A stretch of 64,000 nucleotides of DNA from Procambarus clarkii (taxonomy: Eukaryota > Arthropoda > Malacostraca > Decapoda > Cambaridae). The translations under genes and the position numbers were made by a program. Positions 49,982-61,599 of this stretch are shown here, piece by piece. The stretch covers positions 30,498,529 to 30,562,528 of the forward strand of contig NC_091181.1 in assembly GCF_040958095.1 (NCBI RefSeq). The letters run 5' to 3'. Numbering within the stretch: position 1 is the stretch's first letter; each line of letters begins with the position of its first letter. The notes under the pieces are model-generated. The model ran no database searches. It was not told the DNA's origin and saw only the letters and a list, made by a program, of their open reading frames with translations.

Positions 49982-52589
49982 CAGGGGTCTCCAAACTTTT
50001 CAATGTAAGGGCCACATTATATATTTCCCATATTTATGCGGGCCGGAGGAATAAAAAATGAAAAAAAAACAAAAAACAAATCAGTGCCAGTAATTTAATT
50101 TCCTCAAATATTAAAGTATAAACATGGAAAAATTAAAACATATCTTTTTGGAAAAAATCAGGGTAAACTAAATAGATTCCTGCCTTTAGTTTTATGCAAC
50201 CAAATTAGTGTGACGAATGATACTGTCGTTTTGACTTCAAAATTTCATTAAAATCAGGTTCCAGATTAGATGAGCCAATTGTAAGAATTGATTTCAAGTG
50301 ATCATCAGACAAATTTGCTCGATAGTTAGATTTCACATACTTCATTTTGGAAAAAGTTTGTTCACACAAATATGTTGAACCAAAAATGGACACAAAACTA
50401 CAAGCAAACTTTATCAAATTTGGAAACTGATCTGGCTGCAGGCATTTATAAAACTCAATCAGATTTCCTTCTCTATACTTATCTTCCAGTCTGTCATCTG
50501 CCTGGAGATCAATAATTTCCATTTGAAATTGAGTTGGAAGATTTTCAGCAATGCAGTCAAATGGATTATGAAAGAGCCTGATTTCATTTGCTTTGGCATC
50601 AAGGTCAGCAAATCGCTTCTGAAACTGTTTTTTCAAATCTGAAATTATTTCATTTGCAAATGAAAAAGGAAATTCAACTTTACTTTCTGCATGAAATTTT
50701 TCACAACATGGAAAATGAGCAAAATTCTTAACCTTCACCTGGCCTTCAAGTAGCGCAAGTTTTGCTCTGAATGCCTTGACATGAACAAAGTAGTCACTGA
50801 TCAAATTTGTTTTGCCTTGCAATTTCAGATTCAAGTTATTCATATGACCTGTCATATCTGCAAAAAATGCCAATTTCCAAATCCATTCACATTCTGATAA
50901 TAATGGCTGAGGGTTATTTTTCTCTGTGAGAAATAAATCAATTTCTAATCTGAGCTCAAAGAAATGCAGCAAAACCTTTCCACAACTAAGCCATCTAACT
51001 GCTGTATAATAAGGCAAGTTAACAAACTCCGCATCAATTTCTTTCAAGAAATCACGGAACTGGCGATGGTTGAGTGCATGAGATCTAATGAAATTAACCA
51101 CAGAAACAACAGGTTTCATGACACAAGACATATCAACATATTTTAGGCACAATGCTTGTTGATGGATAAGGCAATGCAGAAAAATGGGTTTTGAGAATCC
51201 TCCAACCTCACAAGCTGTTGTAATTTGCCCAACCAAACCCTTCTTTGTCCCAGACATATTCTTTCCTCCATCAATTGTCACACACTGCACTTGTTTCCAT
51301 TCCAGGTTATATTCTGTCATAGTTTTACTTACTTCATTGAAAATGTCCTCTCCAGTTGTTGTCGTGTGCATGCTGTGAACTGATGCTAATTCTTGGCTCA
51401 CATTAAATTCACTATCAACACCACGAATGAATACTAAGAGCTGAGAAGTATCACACACATCAGTTGATTCATCGAACGCAAGAGAATACCAACAAAATCT
51501 TTTTGTTTTTTCCTTTATTTGCCGAATTATGTCGCCTCCTAAATCTTCAATTCTACGAGCAACAATATTTGACCCACGACTTATCATTTTGAAGAGGTTT
51601 ACTTTTTCTGGACATACCTCTCCTGCTGCTTCCACTATACACTCTTTTATGATACTACCATCAGTGAAAGGTTTTCCTTTTTTAGCCAACACATAGGCAA
51701 CTTTGTAACTGGCTCTAGTTGAAGTTTCATTTTCAGATTTTTTCTTACTGAAAACAGCTTGTTGAGAATGCAGACTGTGCTGAAATGATTCAAACTTTTT
51801 AGTGCGTTCTGCTCCTGTGATGTGAGAATAACTTGAGCCATGTTTAGATTCATAGTGCCGACGAATATTGTATTCCTTCAGAACAGCAACACTGTCTCTA
51901 CATATTATGCATAAAGCTTTATCATTTGCTATCACAAAAAAAGTACTTTATCTTCCATTCGTCATTGAACCGACGGCACTCAATGTCCACTTTTCTTTTC
52001 TTTATCTTTTCCATATCTGAAAACATAAGGGTAAAATAAATGAAATAAATTCTACAGGAAAAAAACAGCTTGTATGTGGTGTTAAAAAGCATAGCATATT
52101 ATTATAAAGTGGTAAATATTATGGCAACAGCTTTCGTTGATAAACTTAATGGTTACCATTTTAACTATTTTAAACATGCAATATTTTTGGCTACAATAGT
52201 ATTATTGCTATTTTGTATAACTAAGATAAAGGCATTGTCAAAGTACAGAGAAAAGAATATTGTACAGTGTTTGTGCTCCCTGAAACGGAAGCAGCGAAGC
52301 CCCACTCGCCCTCCATCCCCACAATATACAGTTATACACAACTGATTGGTTGTAATGCACAACACATACCTACCAGCATTAGTATCTGTGCGTCACACTA
52401 TCGAGAGAGAGGAAAACTGACTCGGGTTGAGCGCCACCAGTCAGCAGCCCCAGCTTTGAATAATTTTGCGATGCCATTCGTACAATAAGTATTTTTTCAA
52501 GGCCACCACACAGGGATTTGTTTGGAGGGCCGGATGAAATTATGTGGCGGGCCGGATGTGGCCCGCGGGCCATAGTTTGGAGACCCCTG
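49982..52589 (-). mobile_element. hAT DNA transposon, nearly intact, 2.6 kb
   Basis: Terminal inverted repeats CAGGGGTCTCCAAAC (49982-49996) and its complement (52575-52589) are followed inside by GGGCCACATT/GGCCGGATGTGGCCCGC boxes. A perfect 8-base duplicate CATTAGAC flanks it at 49974-49981 and 52590-52597, the hAT hallmark. The transposase runs on the minus strand. Exact duplicates and a long open frame point to a recent insertion. Confidence 0.95.
50205..52015 (-). CDS. hAT transposase with one frameshift near the N-terminus
   Basis: A DNA-cutting transposase of the hAT superfamily, related to the elements that gave rise to host genes such as GTF2IRD2 and ZBED-type proteins. A 576-codon frame runs 51935-50205. 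BED zinc finger Cys9, Cys12, His27, His32 (CIIC ... RRHYESKH). First acidic residue Asp155 in LAFDESTD, second Asp222 in VTIDGGKNMSG. C-terminal hATC dimerisation region about 505-560 with SIFGSTYLCEQTFSKMKYVK. The usual N-terminus (MEKIKKRKVDIECRRFNDEW) is encoded just upstream from 52015 but lies in another frame. The shift falls in a run of seven A/T (51936-51942), so slippage or an assembly error is likely. Confidence 0.92.
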
Positions 52590-52699
52590 CATTAGACAAC
52601 TGGTTAGAAAGGCGGGGTCCAAGAGCTTATAGCTCGATCCTGTAGGCATAAATAGTAAATATACACACACACATACAATATATGATACACATGCTCACA

Positions 52700-53085
52700 C
52701 ACACACACACAGACCCTTACGACACTGGAAGACAGAAGAGTAAGGGGGGACATGATCACAACCTACAAAATCCTCAGGGGAATCGACCGGGTAAACAAGG
52801 ATGAACTATTCAACACTGGTGGGACGCGAACAAGGGGACACAGGTGGAAGCTGAGTACCCAAATGAGCCACAGAGACGTTAGAAAGAACTTTTTCAGTGT
52901 CAGAGTAGTTAGTAAATGGAATGCATTAGGAAGTGATGTGGTGGAGGCTGACTCCATACACAGTTTCAAATGTAGATATGATAGAGCCCAATAGGCTCAG
53001 GAATCTGTACACCAGTTGATTGACGGTTGAGAGGCGGGACCAAAGAGCCAGAGCTCAACCCCCGCAAGCACAATTAGGTGAGTAT
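52700..53085 (+). mobile_element. LINE-B ORF2 C-terminus and 3' end
   Basis: An 80-codon frame (52752-52994) reads MITTYKILRGIDRVNKDELF, then RTRGHRWKLSTQMSHRDVRK and FFSVRVVSKWNALGSDVVEA, the family B C-terminus, with TAG. The 3' UTR GGTTGAGAGGCGGGACCAAA ends AATTAGGTGAGTATACAC. It is the cleanest family B end in the window. Confidence 0.9.
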
Positions 53086-53469
53086 ACACACACACACGCA
53101 CACATTCATAGTACAAAACATACACACACACAAATAAGGCAGAGAGAAGGACTGGAGGCTGGAGAGTGGGCAGTGGGCAGGAAGACGAGAGAGCAAGACA
53201 GGAAACACTCATACCCCCGCAAGTGCAAGACCAACACCCACATAGAAGCGATACAGAGCAAGAATAAACGAATGGAAGCATAATGAATGAGCAGCTAGCA
53301 CCTCAGGTCGAAGGAATCTGTTCCCAGGTCTGATAAGGAACAAAAACCCAGAGCTCCTCAAGACCCTTCCCCAGACCAAACATGCCAGAAATCCAACATC
53401 CTCCCATCCCAGTAGCACCAGTTCTCCTCTCCCATCAATCGCAACCTATACCCCCTCCATCGCACCTAC

Positions 53470-53700
53470 CAATTGTCGTCCATTAACCATCAACCATCCA
53501 TATTTCCTCCCACATTTCCCCTACAAACTCAATCACTACTTTCTACCACCTCCACCTGTAGTTCTCCAAACCCCAGAAATCCCATTCCACCCCCATCCCC
53601 ATGCCCCACGGACATTCACCCCTTCTCTCTTCCACCTCAGAAATCCACCCCCCCCCCATCCCAACCTAACTCACCCGAACCCAACCTAAACTCCTCCCCT
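53470..53700. repeat. C-rich low-complexity stretch
   Basis: Runs of CCACC, CCATCC and CCCCCCC, depleted in G. The 110-codon frame here is compositional and proline-rich. Confidence 0.6.
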
Positions 53701-53913
53701 TTATTGGTAAATAAGCGAACAACGAAGATTCTGAAAATCTGTGACACCAATGCTGACGAACTGTTCAATGAAGCAGAACGAACTGAAGGTAAACGAACTG
53801 ATTGAGTAAATGAACCCTGATGCATCAGGGTTCTGTCTCTACTGAGCATCAGTGGAGACCAAACTAACTGGTACGATTAGCAATGCAATATTCCCCAAGG
53901 GGAATACCAGATA

Positions 53914-54243
53914 ATGAGAAGAAATAGGAAGATAATGAGAAGCCTTTATAAAGAAATAGGAAGAGATTTGGCACTGCTGATAAAAAGACATCGGATCTTT
54001 GAAAGGATTCCTTTAGAGGTAGTAAACAACTACAAGGATTGGGTCTTTGAAGCGATTTGTTTTGTAATGGCAAGCAAATTCAAGGACAGTATTGTGGGAA
54101 CCATTTCGTTGGCTGATAAGAAAGTGGTTGTGGATGTGATCTACAACTCTCCAGAGAACCACAGAAGACAGATAAGAATACAAAATTACAAACAGAACAT
54201 TCATGAATATCCTCCAAGGGGTGGCAGACACAGTCATCCTTAA
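53914..54243 (+). other. 109-codon open frame, unrecognised
   Basis: It codes a mixed-composition piece: KEIGRDLALLIKRHRIFERI, then PLEVVNNYKDWVFEAICFVM and SIVGTISLADKKVVVDVIYN. Composition is protein-like, unlike its low-complexity neighbours. No splice partner or family is evident. It may be a remnant of a mobile-element ORF. A 30-base minisatellite starts 230 bases on. Confidence 0.25.
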
Positions 54244-54474
54244 AATCAAAGCTCCTAGTTACGTGAGACCTCAATCACAGTGTGTACAAGTACCACAACT
54301 AGTATGCAAAGCAGGCAACTAATTCGACCAAACTTCTACCAGGCCGATTACTATATATACCCAGTAACTGACACCGGGGTGGCCGCACCTGGGGCGGGCT
54401 GGTATTTTGGTCACACCGCCCCCTCCCTAACCTGCCTCTTATCACTCCTCTCTCCATCACCCTCTTTTAACTCC

Positions 54475-54990
54475 TTCCCAAGCCTCCTACCTCTGTGTTC
54501 TCCCTTCCCAAGCCTCCTACCTCTGTGTTCTCCCTTCCCAAGCCTCCTACCTCTGTGTTCTCCCTTCTCAAGCCTCCTACCTCTGTGTTCTCTCCCTTCT
54601 CAAGCCTCCTACCTCTGTGTTCTCCCTTCTCAAGCCTCCTACCTCTGTGTTCTCTCCCTTCTCAAGCCTCCTACCTCTGTGTTCTCCCTTCTCAAGCCTC
54701 CTACCTCTGTGTTCTCCCTTCTCAAGCCTCCTACCTCTGTGTTCTCCCTTCTCAAGCCTCCTACCTCTGTGTTCTCCCTTCTCAAGCCTCCTACCTCTGT
54801 GTTCTCCCTTCTCAAGCCTCCTACCTCTGTGTTCTCCCTTCTCAAGCCTCCTACCTCTGTGTTCTCCCTTCTCAAGCCTCCTACCTCTGTGTTCTCCCTT
54901 CTCAAGCCTCCTCCCTCTGTGTTCTCCCTTCTCAAGCCTCCTCTCTACGTGTTCTCCCTTCCCAAGCCTCCTCCCTCTGTGCTCTCCCTC
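54475..54990. repeat. Minisatellite, 30-base unit, about 17 copies
   Basis: Unit TCTCAAGCCTCCTACCTCTG plus TGTTCTCCCT, nearly identical in the centre, with CCCAAGC variants at both edges and two 32-base units at 54595-54660. Because 30 is divisible by three, all frames stay open and give decapeptide repeats (SLLKPPTSVF). These are not genes. Confidence 0.95.
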
Positions 54991-55279
54991 CCCACGCCTT
55001 TTCTTCCTTGATGACGTATCACCAGCACTTTATCCTCGTTCACTGTTTTCTTAGTTTGTTTTATTAACAAGCGGTCATTAACCTGGTCATTAACGCAGCT
55101 GCCCTAAGTTATATGAGCTATATAGTTAGAGTGAGGAGCAGCTCCGTGGGAGTAATGGCTCGCACCATAGATACAGAACCATACACGAGCGTGTGGCTAC
55201 TGACCACATAATTCACTAATTATGTGTATTTTGTATGTGAATGATAGTGAGAGGGTAAATATTTAACACAGCGTAGATC

Positions 55280-55350
55280 TGTCTCTTTCTCTTCTCTCTC
55301 TATCTTCTCTTCTCTCTCTCTCTCCTCTCTTTCTCTTTCTCTCTCTCATA
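55280..55350. repeat. CT-rich microsatellite
   Basis: CTCTCTTTCTCT runs over about 70 bases. Confidence 0.85.
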
Positions 55351-55439
55351 TGTGGAGTTCGAAGAAATCTATATCCTCTATAAAACAAACTTCCATATAT
55401 TTCCTCTTAATGTCCATTTTTTGGCTATTAGGTACGATA

Positions 55440-55584
<145 letters not shown>

Positions 55585-55585
<1 letters not shown>

Positions 55586-56290
55586 TTTAATTTTAATTTT
55601 CTTGCCAGTCTTTCATGTGGTACCTTATGAAAAGTTTTAGCAAAATCCTTGTCTACTACATCTGCCGGAAATCCGTAGTCTGAGTTGCTGGTTACCGTTT
55701 CCAAAAAATGTGAGCAGGTTTGTAAGACAGGATCTATTTTTAACAAACCCATATGCTGCGTTGATGTTGTAAGATTTTTCGCTGTGAGATGGCGAATGAT
55801 TCCCTCAGTGAGCTTGCTGATGTGTGTGATGTGAAGCTGATCGGTCGGACATTTTCAGCCGAGATCTTTGTGCCTTTTTTGAAGATAGGGGTGACATTGG
55901 CATACGTATAATCGATCCCGTGGTTCAGAGATTTTCTGAAAAAGAGTTTCAGTGGTAGACACAATTCGTCTGCCAGTTCATTTGCGACTTTGGATTGAAT
56001 TCCGTCCACATCTGGGGCTTTTGAATCTATTAGTTTGTTAATGCTCTTCCTTATTATGTCACACGTTATGGGTATATCCCTTAATTCGTTCTCTTCCCCT
56101 GCTTCAAACATTTGTGTGGGTGATGGGATGTTGTTTAAACTCTCTAGTGTGAACACTGATGTAAAGTATTCATTCAGTGCTGGCTGTCCTTGTATCGTCC
56201 ATTATAATTTGGTTAGTCTCATCTTTCAAGGGTCCTACCAAGTCCTTTGTTTTGGGGGGTTACTGCTTATATTACGCAAATTTGACGTGA
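55585..56290 (-). mobile_element. LINE-C RT core
   Basis: On minus, 56156-55740 codes IRKSINKLIDSKAPDVDGIQ, then ELCLPLKLFFRKSLNHGIDY and [20 protein letters not shown]. After a frameshift, 55752-55600 codes [12 protein letters not shown]...[17 protein letters not shown], the palm start with DFAK. It supplies the intact version of the FKKG codons lost to poly-A at 8022. Confidence 0.85.
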
Positions 56291-56304
56291 TATAAGAATT
56301 TGAC

Positions 56305-56415
56305 TATATGCGTCACTAGGCGCACCTAGTCACTATTTACATATCATCAGGTACATCTAGTCACCATTTCTGCGTCATCAAATGCATTCAGTCATCATTT
56401 CTGCGTCAGTGCTGT
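56305..56415. repeat. Short tandem repeat, about 34-base unit, 3 copies
   Basis: CACCTAGTCACTATTTACAT, CATCTAGTCACCATTTCTGC and CATTCAGTCATCATTTCTGC follow one another with GCGTCA between them. Confidence 0.75.
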
Positions 56416-57349
56416 GCTTGGTAATCTAATCTAAAATATACCTGCTGTACAACGTCTTGAGGAACTACTATAAGACAAGCTTGTGCACAGAGCGAGGTGT
56501 TCAGGAGAGACAAAGTTAAATTGGAAGTTTGCGCAGGTGTGGCTGATGTGCACATCTGTGCCCCAGCGTGGTGGGGCCCAGCTGTTAGTTAGATATCTGT
56601 TGTTTAGCACCTGTGTGCTCATAATGAAGCACCAACCTATTACTCAGGCTGGGCTCGCTAAAGCGGCGGCCGTCCTCCCCACACGCATTCCTTCATTTTA
56701 ACGTACTGAGTAGGTCTGTTCTCATATGTAAATTAATTTATTATTCGTCAAAGTTCTGTGTATAATTAGACGTAGGTTAAAAGGGTGTTTAGGTTCTGTT
56801 GGCGAATGTTTGTGATTTTAGTACGCGGGTAAATCATTTACAGAGTTGCGATTCGAACATCAACCCGTCCTCAGACCTATTTATTCCATTCCATCCAGCG
56901 GTCGACCCCCAAAGATGCATTCGTCGATTTTAATGCATTTTACTGCATTAATTTAGTAAAAACTGCATTCATTTAGTAAAATCTACATCAGTATTTGACT
57001 TCTAGCTTGGGATGGAGGATGGGTTGCAAATACCAATAATTGCCAAGAGAATCTAACCACCTAACCAAATTAAGGCAGCGTCTGGGATCCTCTCGGACGT
57101 AGCTTCGAACCCTCGTCACGGCCCTTGTGGATTTGTTCATTTGATGCATCACGCTATTGTGATTTGTGTTATAAAATTATTAATAAAAAACGAAAATATT
57201 AATACATATTTAAGAAAAAACTTATTTATTACACAGTACGAAACCTATTTGCTTATGCAACTATCAGAACGGCCAAATTGTAAAGAGTCATAGCCTGTGG
57301 AAAGAGAGGAGGCGCCAGGCGGAGGGAGGAGGTGCCCAACAGTTACCAG

Positions 57350-57490
57350 ATGAGCCTCGCCAGGATCCTCACTGGCCCCAGACTGCGGTCAGCACCAAAA
57401 TATCCTGCGGGTCGTGGCGGTGGCTGCGTGTCGTGCGGGAGGGAGAGCACGACAGATATAGAGCGTCGTGCTGCTTGCTGCAGGACGTAG
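57350..57490 (+). other. 46-codon frame in a GC-rich island
   Basis: The frame starts MSLARILTGPRLRSAPKYPA, arginine-rich with no acid in its first 20 residues, like a mitochondrial presequence, and stops at TAG 57488. The island (57300-57540) is CpG-rich in AT-rich surroundings. No usable donor is clear before the stop. A chance frame in a CpG island is equally possible. Confidence 0.2.
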
Positions 57491-57799
57491 GTTGGCGTCT
57501 CCTGCCCCTCGCCCGCCCCGTCACAGAGATGGCTTGACACCTACCAACCTTGATGCTGTAAAGCTTAACTCTTTCTTATGTTTGCATTATTTACAGAAAA
57601 CTTTTAATCGAGAATGTTAATCTCTGTATTCTGTAGATGTAAATGTAAAATAGATGTTTCTTCTAGATCTTCTAGATCCTCTCTAGATCTTCTCTAGAGG
57701 GGGGAGAAGATGTTTCACTCCACAGGTCATGTAAGCTAATGAAAACATGCATGAATAAGGTACTCTTTGAGACTGTAATGTGGTATTGGGTGAGCAAAT

Positions 57800-58605
57800 T
57801 ATGTGCAGGGTGAGCACATTATGATGTAGGATTTGCACATCATGATGTAGGATTTTCACATCATGAAGCAGGGTGACCACATCATGAAGCAGGGTGACCA
57901 CATCATGAAGCAGGGTGACCACATCATGAAGCAGGGGTGACCACATCATGAAGTAGGGGTGACCACATCATGAAGTAGGGGTGACCACATCATGAAGTAG
58001 GGTGACCACATCATGAAGCAGGGTGACCACATCATGAAGCAGGGTGACCACATCATGAAGCAGGGTGACCACATCATGAAGCAGGGTGACCACATCATGA
58101 AGCAGGGTGACCACATCATGAAGCAGGGTGACCACATCATGAAGTAGGGTGACCACATCATGAAGTAGGGGTGACCACATCATGAAGCAGGGTGACCACA
58201 TCATGAAGCAGGGTGACCACATCATGAAGCAGGGTGACCACATCATGAAGCAGGGTGACCACATCATGAAGCAGGGTGACCACATCATGAAGTAGGGGTG
58301 ACCACATCATGAAGTAGGGTGACCACATCATGATGTAGGGTGGCCACATGAAGCAGGGTGACCACATCATGAAGCAGGGTGACCACATCATGAAGTAGGG
58401 TGACCACATCATGAAGCAGGGTGACCACATCATGAAGCAGGGTGACCACATCATGATGCAGGGTGACCACATCATGAAGCAGGGTGACCACATCATGAAG
58501 CAGGGTGACCACATCATGAAGCAGGGTGACCACATCATGATGCAGGGTGACCACATCATGAAGCAGGGTGACCACATCATGAAGCAGGGTGACCACATCA
58601 TGATA
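57800..58605. repeat. Minisatellite, 21-base unit, about 38 copies
   Basis: Unit GAAGCAGGGTGACCACATCAT. Variants are GATGCAGG, GTAGGG and a 22-base version with an extra G that shifts frame. Copies are more diverged at the left edge (57800-57870). Heptapeptide frames (FMMWSPC, LLHDVVT) on the minus strand arise because 21 is divisible by three. Confidence 0.95.
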
Positions 58606-59109
58606 CATAGCCCACAGGCGCAGCTTGGACGAGCACAGCCTGAGGACGGGCAGTAGACATAGCACTCAACTATTCCCCTTGGTCATATACACCGAGCGGT
58701 ACAACCTGCTTCCTGGTGTACATTCACTACAGGCCTGGACCATGTTGTTGAGACGGGCCTTAAGCCCAGCACGGAGCCAGCTGCTGGCGGTGTGTAACTA
58801 AGTGTCGTCACGTCAGGACGTCCACCCCCCATCCTCCAGAGACACATTAACCCCCAAGGATGTTTACGTGGCAAATTTCATAGCGATAAGTGAAGTGCTT
58901 TGAGAGCCACGCAGGATACATGATGCTGCAGTCCGGCACAAGCAGACAGACAGACACGACTGGTAGCCACACAGACGGTCCTAACACTTAATGCAAGATG
59001 CTGGACGGAGGGGGAGAAGAGCCGACAGTTTGGAGGGACAGACAGCCAGGGAAGGCATGTCACCTCGTCTCTTACAGGCTCTTCACGCTGCAATAGTTAA
59101 CCACATAGC

Positions 59110-59275
59110 CACATACGCCCTCGTGCGCACGGGCCCTCATGAGCACGAGCACGCAAGAGCACGGGCCCTCATGCGGCCCAGTTATCATGCGTCTGAGCCC
59201 ACATGCGCACGTGTTCCCTCACACATACGGGCTCACTCATGTGCACGGGTTCATTCATGCGCACATGCCGAGTGA
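59110..59275. repeat. CpG-rich degenerate tandem repeat
   Basis: Repeats of GCGCACGGGCCCTCATGAGC-like boxes (ATGCGCACGTG, ATGTGCACGGG, ATGCGCACATG) about 20-30 bases apart, alternating purine-pyrimidine. Confidence 0.65.
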
Positions 59276-59734
59276 TGACGTATTATGCCAGGTGCGTCCG
59301 TAACGCGCGTGGCTGGGATGGGCTGCCCACACCACGGGGGCCCGGGGCCCAGCCGCGCCAGTAACTCTGGTGACACTCTCCGCCTCCACCAACAGCCGGA
59401 ATAAACTTCTTCCAGCAGTAATTTTGATAATATCCCTAGACCAGTAGCTTCGATAATCCCGCCTCCAGCAAGCCCCGGGATAACCTCTCACACCAGATGG
59501 TAAACACAGTTATTTCCGTACAGGAGCAACTCGCGCCGCGCCGGGCTCCTCTCTCCTCCTCCTCCAGGCCCCCACCTCACCAACCCTCACAACAACTTCT
59601 TTATTTGGTAAAAAATAAAACAAAAAATGCACAAGGACTCTGCATCTGGTGTCTATAACTCACGGGCTGAAGCGGGCCGCCGAAACAATGAGAAAGGAAA
59701 ATAATATTGTAAATATTCTGCATCGAGAGAGAGA

Positions 59735-59761
59735 GTGTGTGTGTGTGTGTGTGTGTGTGTT
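59735..59761. repeat. (GT)n microsatellite
   Basis: GAGAGA then about 12 GT units directly upstream of the exon-like segment at 59772. Confidence 0.9.
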
Positions 59762-59771
59762 ATCGTTCCAG

Positions 59772-59833
59772 GTGTGGCGGCGTCCGAACTTCTGCAGACT
59801 GATAACATGTTATCCCCCGGCGGGTTGTGTCGG
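59772..59833 (+). other. Exon-like segment, 62 bases
   Basis: Acceptor TTATCGTTCCAG and donor GTGAGTG. Two frames are open: VWRRPNFCRLITCYPPAGCV and VAASELLQTDNMLSPGGLCR. GC content is higher than the flank. It could be a 5' exon of a gene continuing to the right. Confidence 0.25.
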
Positions 59834-60209
59834 GTGAGTGTTGCCGGCGGCTTGTTTACTGTCCACCCAATACTCTAATTAAGACACTTTGTGTCGTGTG
59901 TGTGATATTCCTGCGCTGCCGCCCAGAGGGTTGTGTGCCGGGGCGGACCGGACACAACATGTGCTCAACTAGCCTCGTCCCCGTCTGGAGACGAGATAAA
60001 GCATCCTCTGATCTTATCACTTTTTTGGTTCGCTTTGATCTGTCGTTTGTCAAGCAGGAAACACCTCCATCATCAAATCCTTGAAATGGACCGTCTTACT
60101 GACGCTACCTGACGTTGCATACAAATTATTAGAAGAAAAGAAAGTATCTTATTTCCGAGAAAGCTAAACAGGAAATTCAGTTTAGCTTTTAAAAAGGGGG
60201 GGGGAGAGA

Positions 60210-60716
60210 GAGGAAGTAGGAGATGGGGCGGCGGAGGGAGCAGGAAGGAAGCAACGAGCCTGGCTCCCTCAGTGCCACCTCCCTCGCTGCCAGTTTTAGC
60301 CCAGTGTCTGCCAGTGCCGCACGCACCTCTCCTGCCCGCCCCGGCGCCCTGCACCACCGCCAGGCACACCACTGCCGCCCCTCGCTAATCCAAGTCACCA
60401 CCTCTGAACAATAAGTACGTCATGAGCTGCGACCACTTACAGCAGCTGTAGAGTCTCCTGCAGTAGCCGCGGCAGGAGGGAGGGAGAGACTATGATCAAA
60501 GTCTCACACAGTCGCCAGTGCAGGTGCGGTGGTGGTGCCGGGTCGGGTGGTGAATGACCTACCAGCTACTGGAGGGACCCAGCAGGACCAGACACTAGAA
60601 AGCCCCTACACACCACCTGCTGGGAGAACATGACACAGCTGCCGAAGGCCTTACAGCTGCTGTACTGTCACGGCACAGCAGCAGAGAGGCCCCGGCACAC
60701 ACCTGCGTTAGTACCA
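60210..60716 (+). other. GC-rich island with candidate first coding exon
   Basis: A GC- and CpG-rich stretch of about 500 bases. An ATG at 60630 opens a frame MTQLPKALQLLYCHGTAAER that runs 29 codons in phase 0 to a GTGAGT donor at 60717. No matching acceptor exon is identifiable before the window ends, so the gene would have to continue beyond 64000. It may only be a CpG-rich 5' UTR. Confidence 0.3.
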
Positions 60717-60869
60717 GTGAGTGTACGGTGAAGGTTCCTTGTTTTTGGTCTAATATCAATTTGTTGTCATTCTAAGTAGGCCTATCATTTATTCATATTT
60801 ATTATTAATGCCAGAACTATAATTTTTATCACATTTAATATGATCGTTATCGCTATCATTAATGGTATC

Positions 60870-61112
60870 TTCTTGAGGTTATCTTGAGATGATTTCGGGG
60901 CTTTAGTATCCCCGCGGCCCGGTCCTCGACCAGGCCTCCACCCCCAGGAAGCAGCCCGTGACAGCTGACTAACACCCAGGTACCTATTTTACTGCTAGGT
61001 AACAGGGGCACAGGGTGAAAGAAACTCTGCCCATTGTTTCTCGCCGGCGCCTGGGATCGAACCCAGGACCACAGGATCACAAGTCCAGTGTGCTGTCCGC
61101 TCGGCCGACCGG
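60870..61112 (-). mobile_element. SINE-A relative, full length with GC-rich 3' module
   Basis: On minus: tRNA head CGGTCGGCCGAGCGGACAGC with A box, B box GGTTCGATCCC, body AGTTTCTTTCACCCTGTGCC ... AGTAAAATAGGTACC, then TCGAGGACCGGGCCGCGGGG and the end GAAATCATCTCAAGATAACC. The 3' module is that of 12302-12432. The head resembles a Ser/Leu-type tRNA by its GGCCGAGCGG start (inference). Confidence 0.85.
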
Positions 61113-61599
61113 TGTCATTAATATTAGTAAAGGGAACCCAGACGTAGAGGCGTCTTTGTGTGTTGCATATCCACGCCTTGCAACAACTTAAATCTGAACT
61201 GGCGGATGCTTTCAAGCATGGGAGGGGGGCGGGTCTTTAAGCGAGGGTGGGTTTTAGGGCAGGGGTGGGTGGGTCTTAGAGAGGGGAGGAGGCGGGGGGC
61301 TTTGAGTAGAGGGCGGGACTTCCGACGGGAAGGTCCCGGTCATGTCCAGTGACAACACCGCAGGTTCCTGAAGGACTGCTGGGAGAGAGGGGGGGAGGGG
61401 GTCTTGCCACATGAACTATTCATCTGCATTATGTGCAGCGTTGATCAGCAACATGTTACTATTGACCTGCAACATGTGTTATTGATCTATGTTGTCAGCA
61501 ACGCAAGGGCTTGAGGTCTTTTTGAATTACAATTTGGTTAGACCTTGTCACATTATTCATCACGTGTTAATTTCTTCATGATTTCCACACACACAAAGA

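Larger units (their letters stand above)
49910..52665 (+). mobile_element. SINE-A tail interrupted by the hAT element
   Basis: AGAGAAAGAAATATATGTAG ... TCAGTACATTAGAC (49910-49981) continues after the hAT as AACTGGTTAGAAAGGCGGGG ... AAATAGTAAATATACACACA (52598-52665). Removal of the hAT and one duplicate restores the order seen at 2890-3018 and 63690-63805. Confidence 0.75.

Noticed and set aside
54280-55067. Frames of 145-243 codons in three overlapping plus-strand phases
   Set aside because: All come from a 30-base tandem unit divisible by three; the peptides are pure decamer repeats.
57683-58665. Frames of 71-147 codons rich in FMMWSPC and LLHDVVT
   Set aside because: Product of the 21-base minisatellite; no start context, splice site or non-repeat sequence of note.
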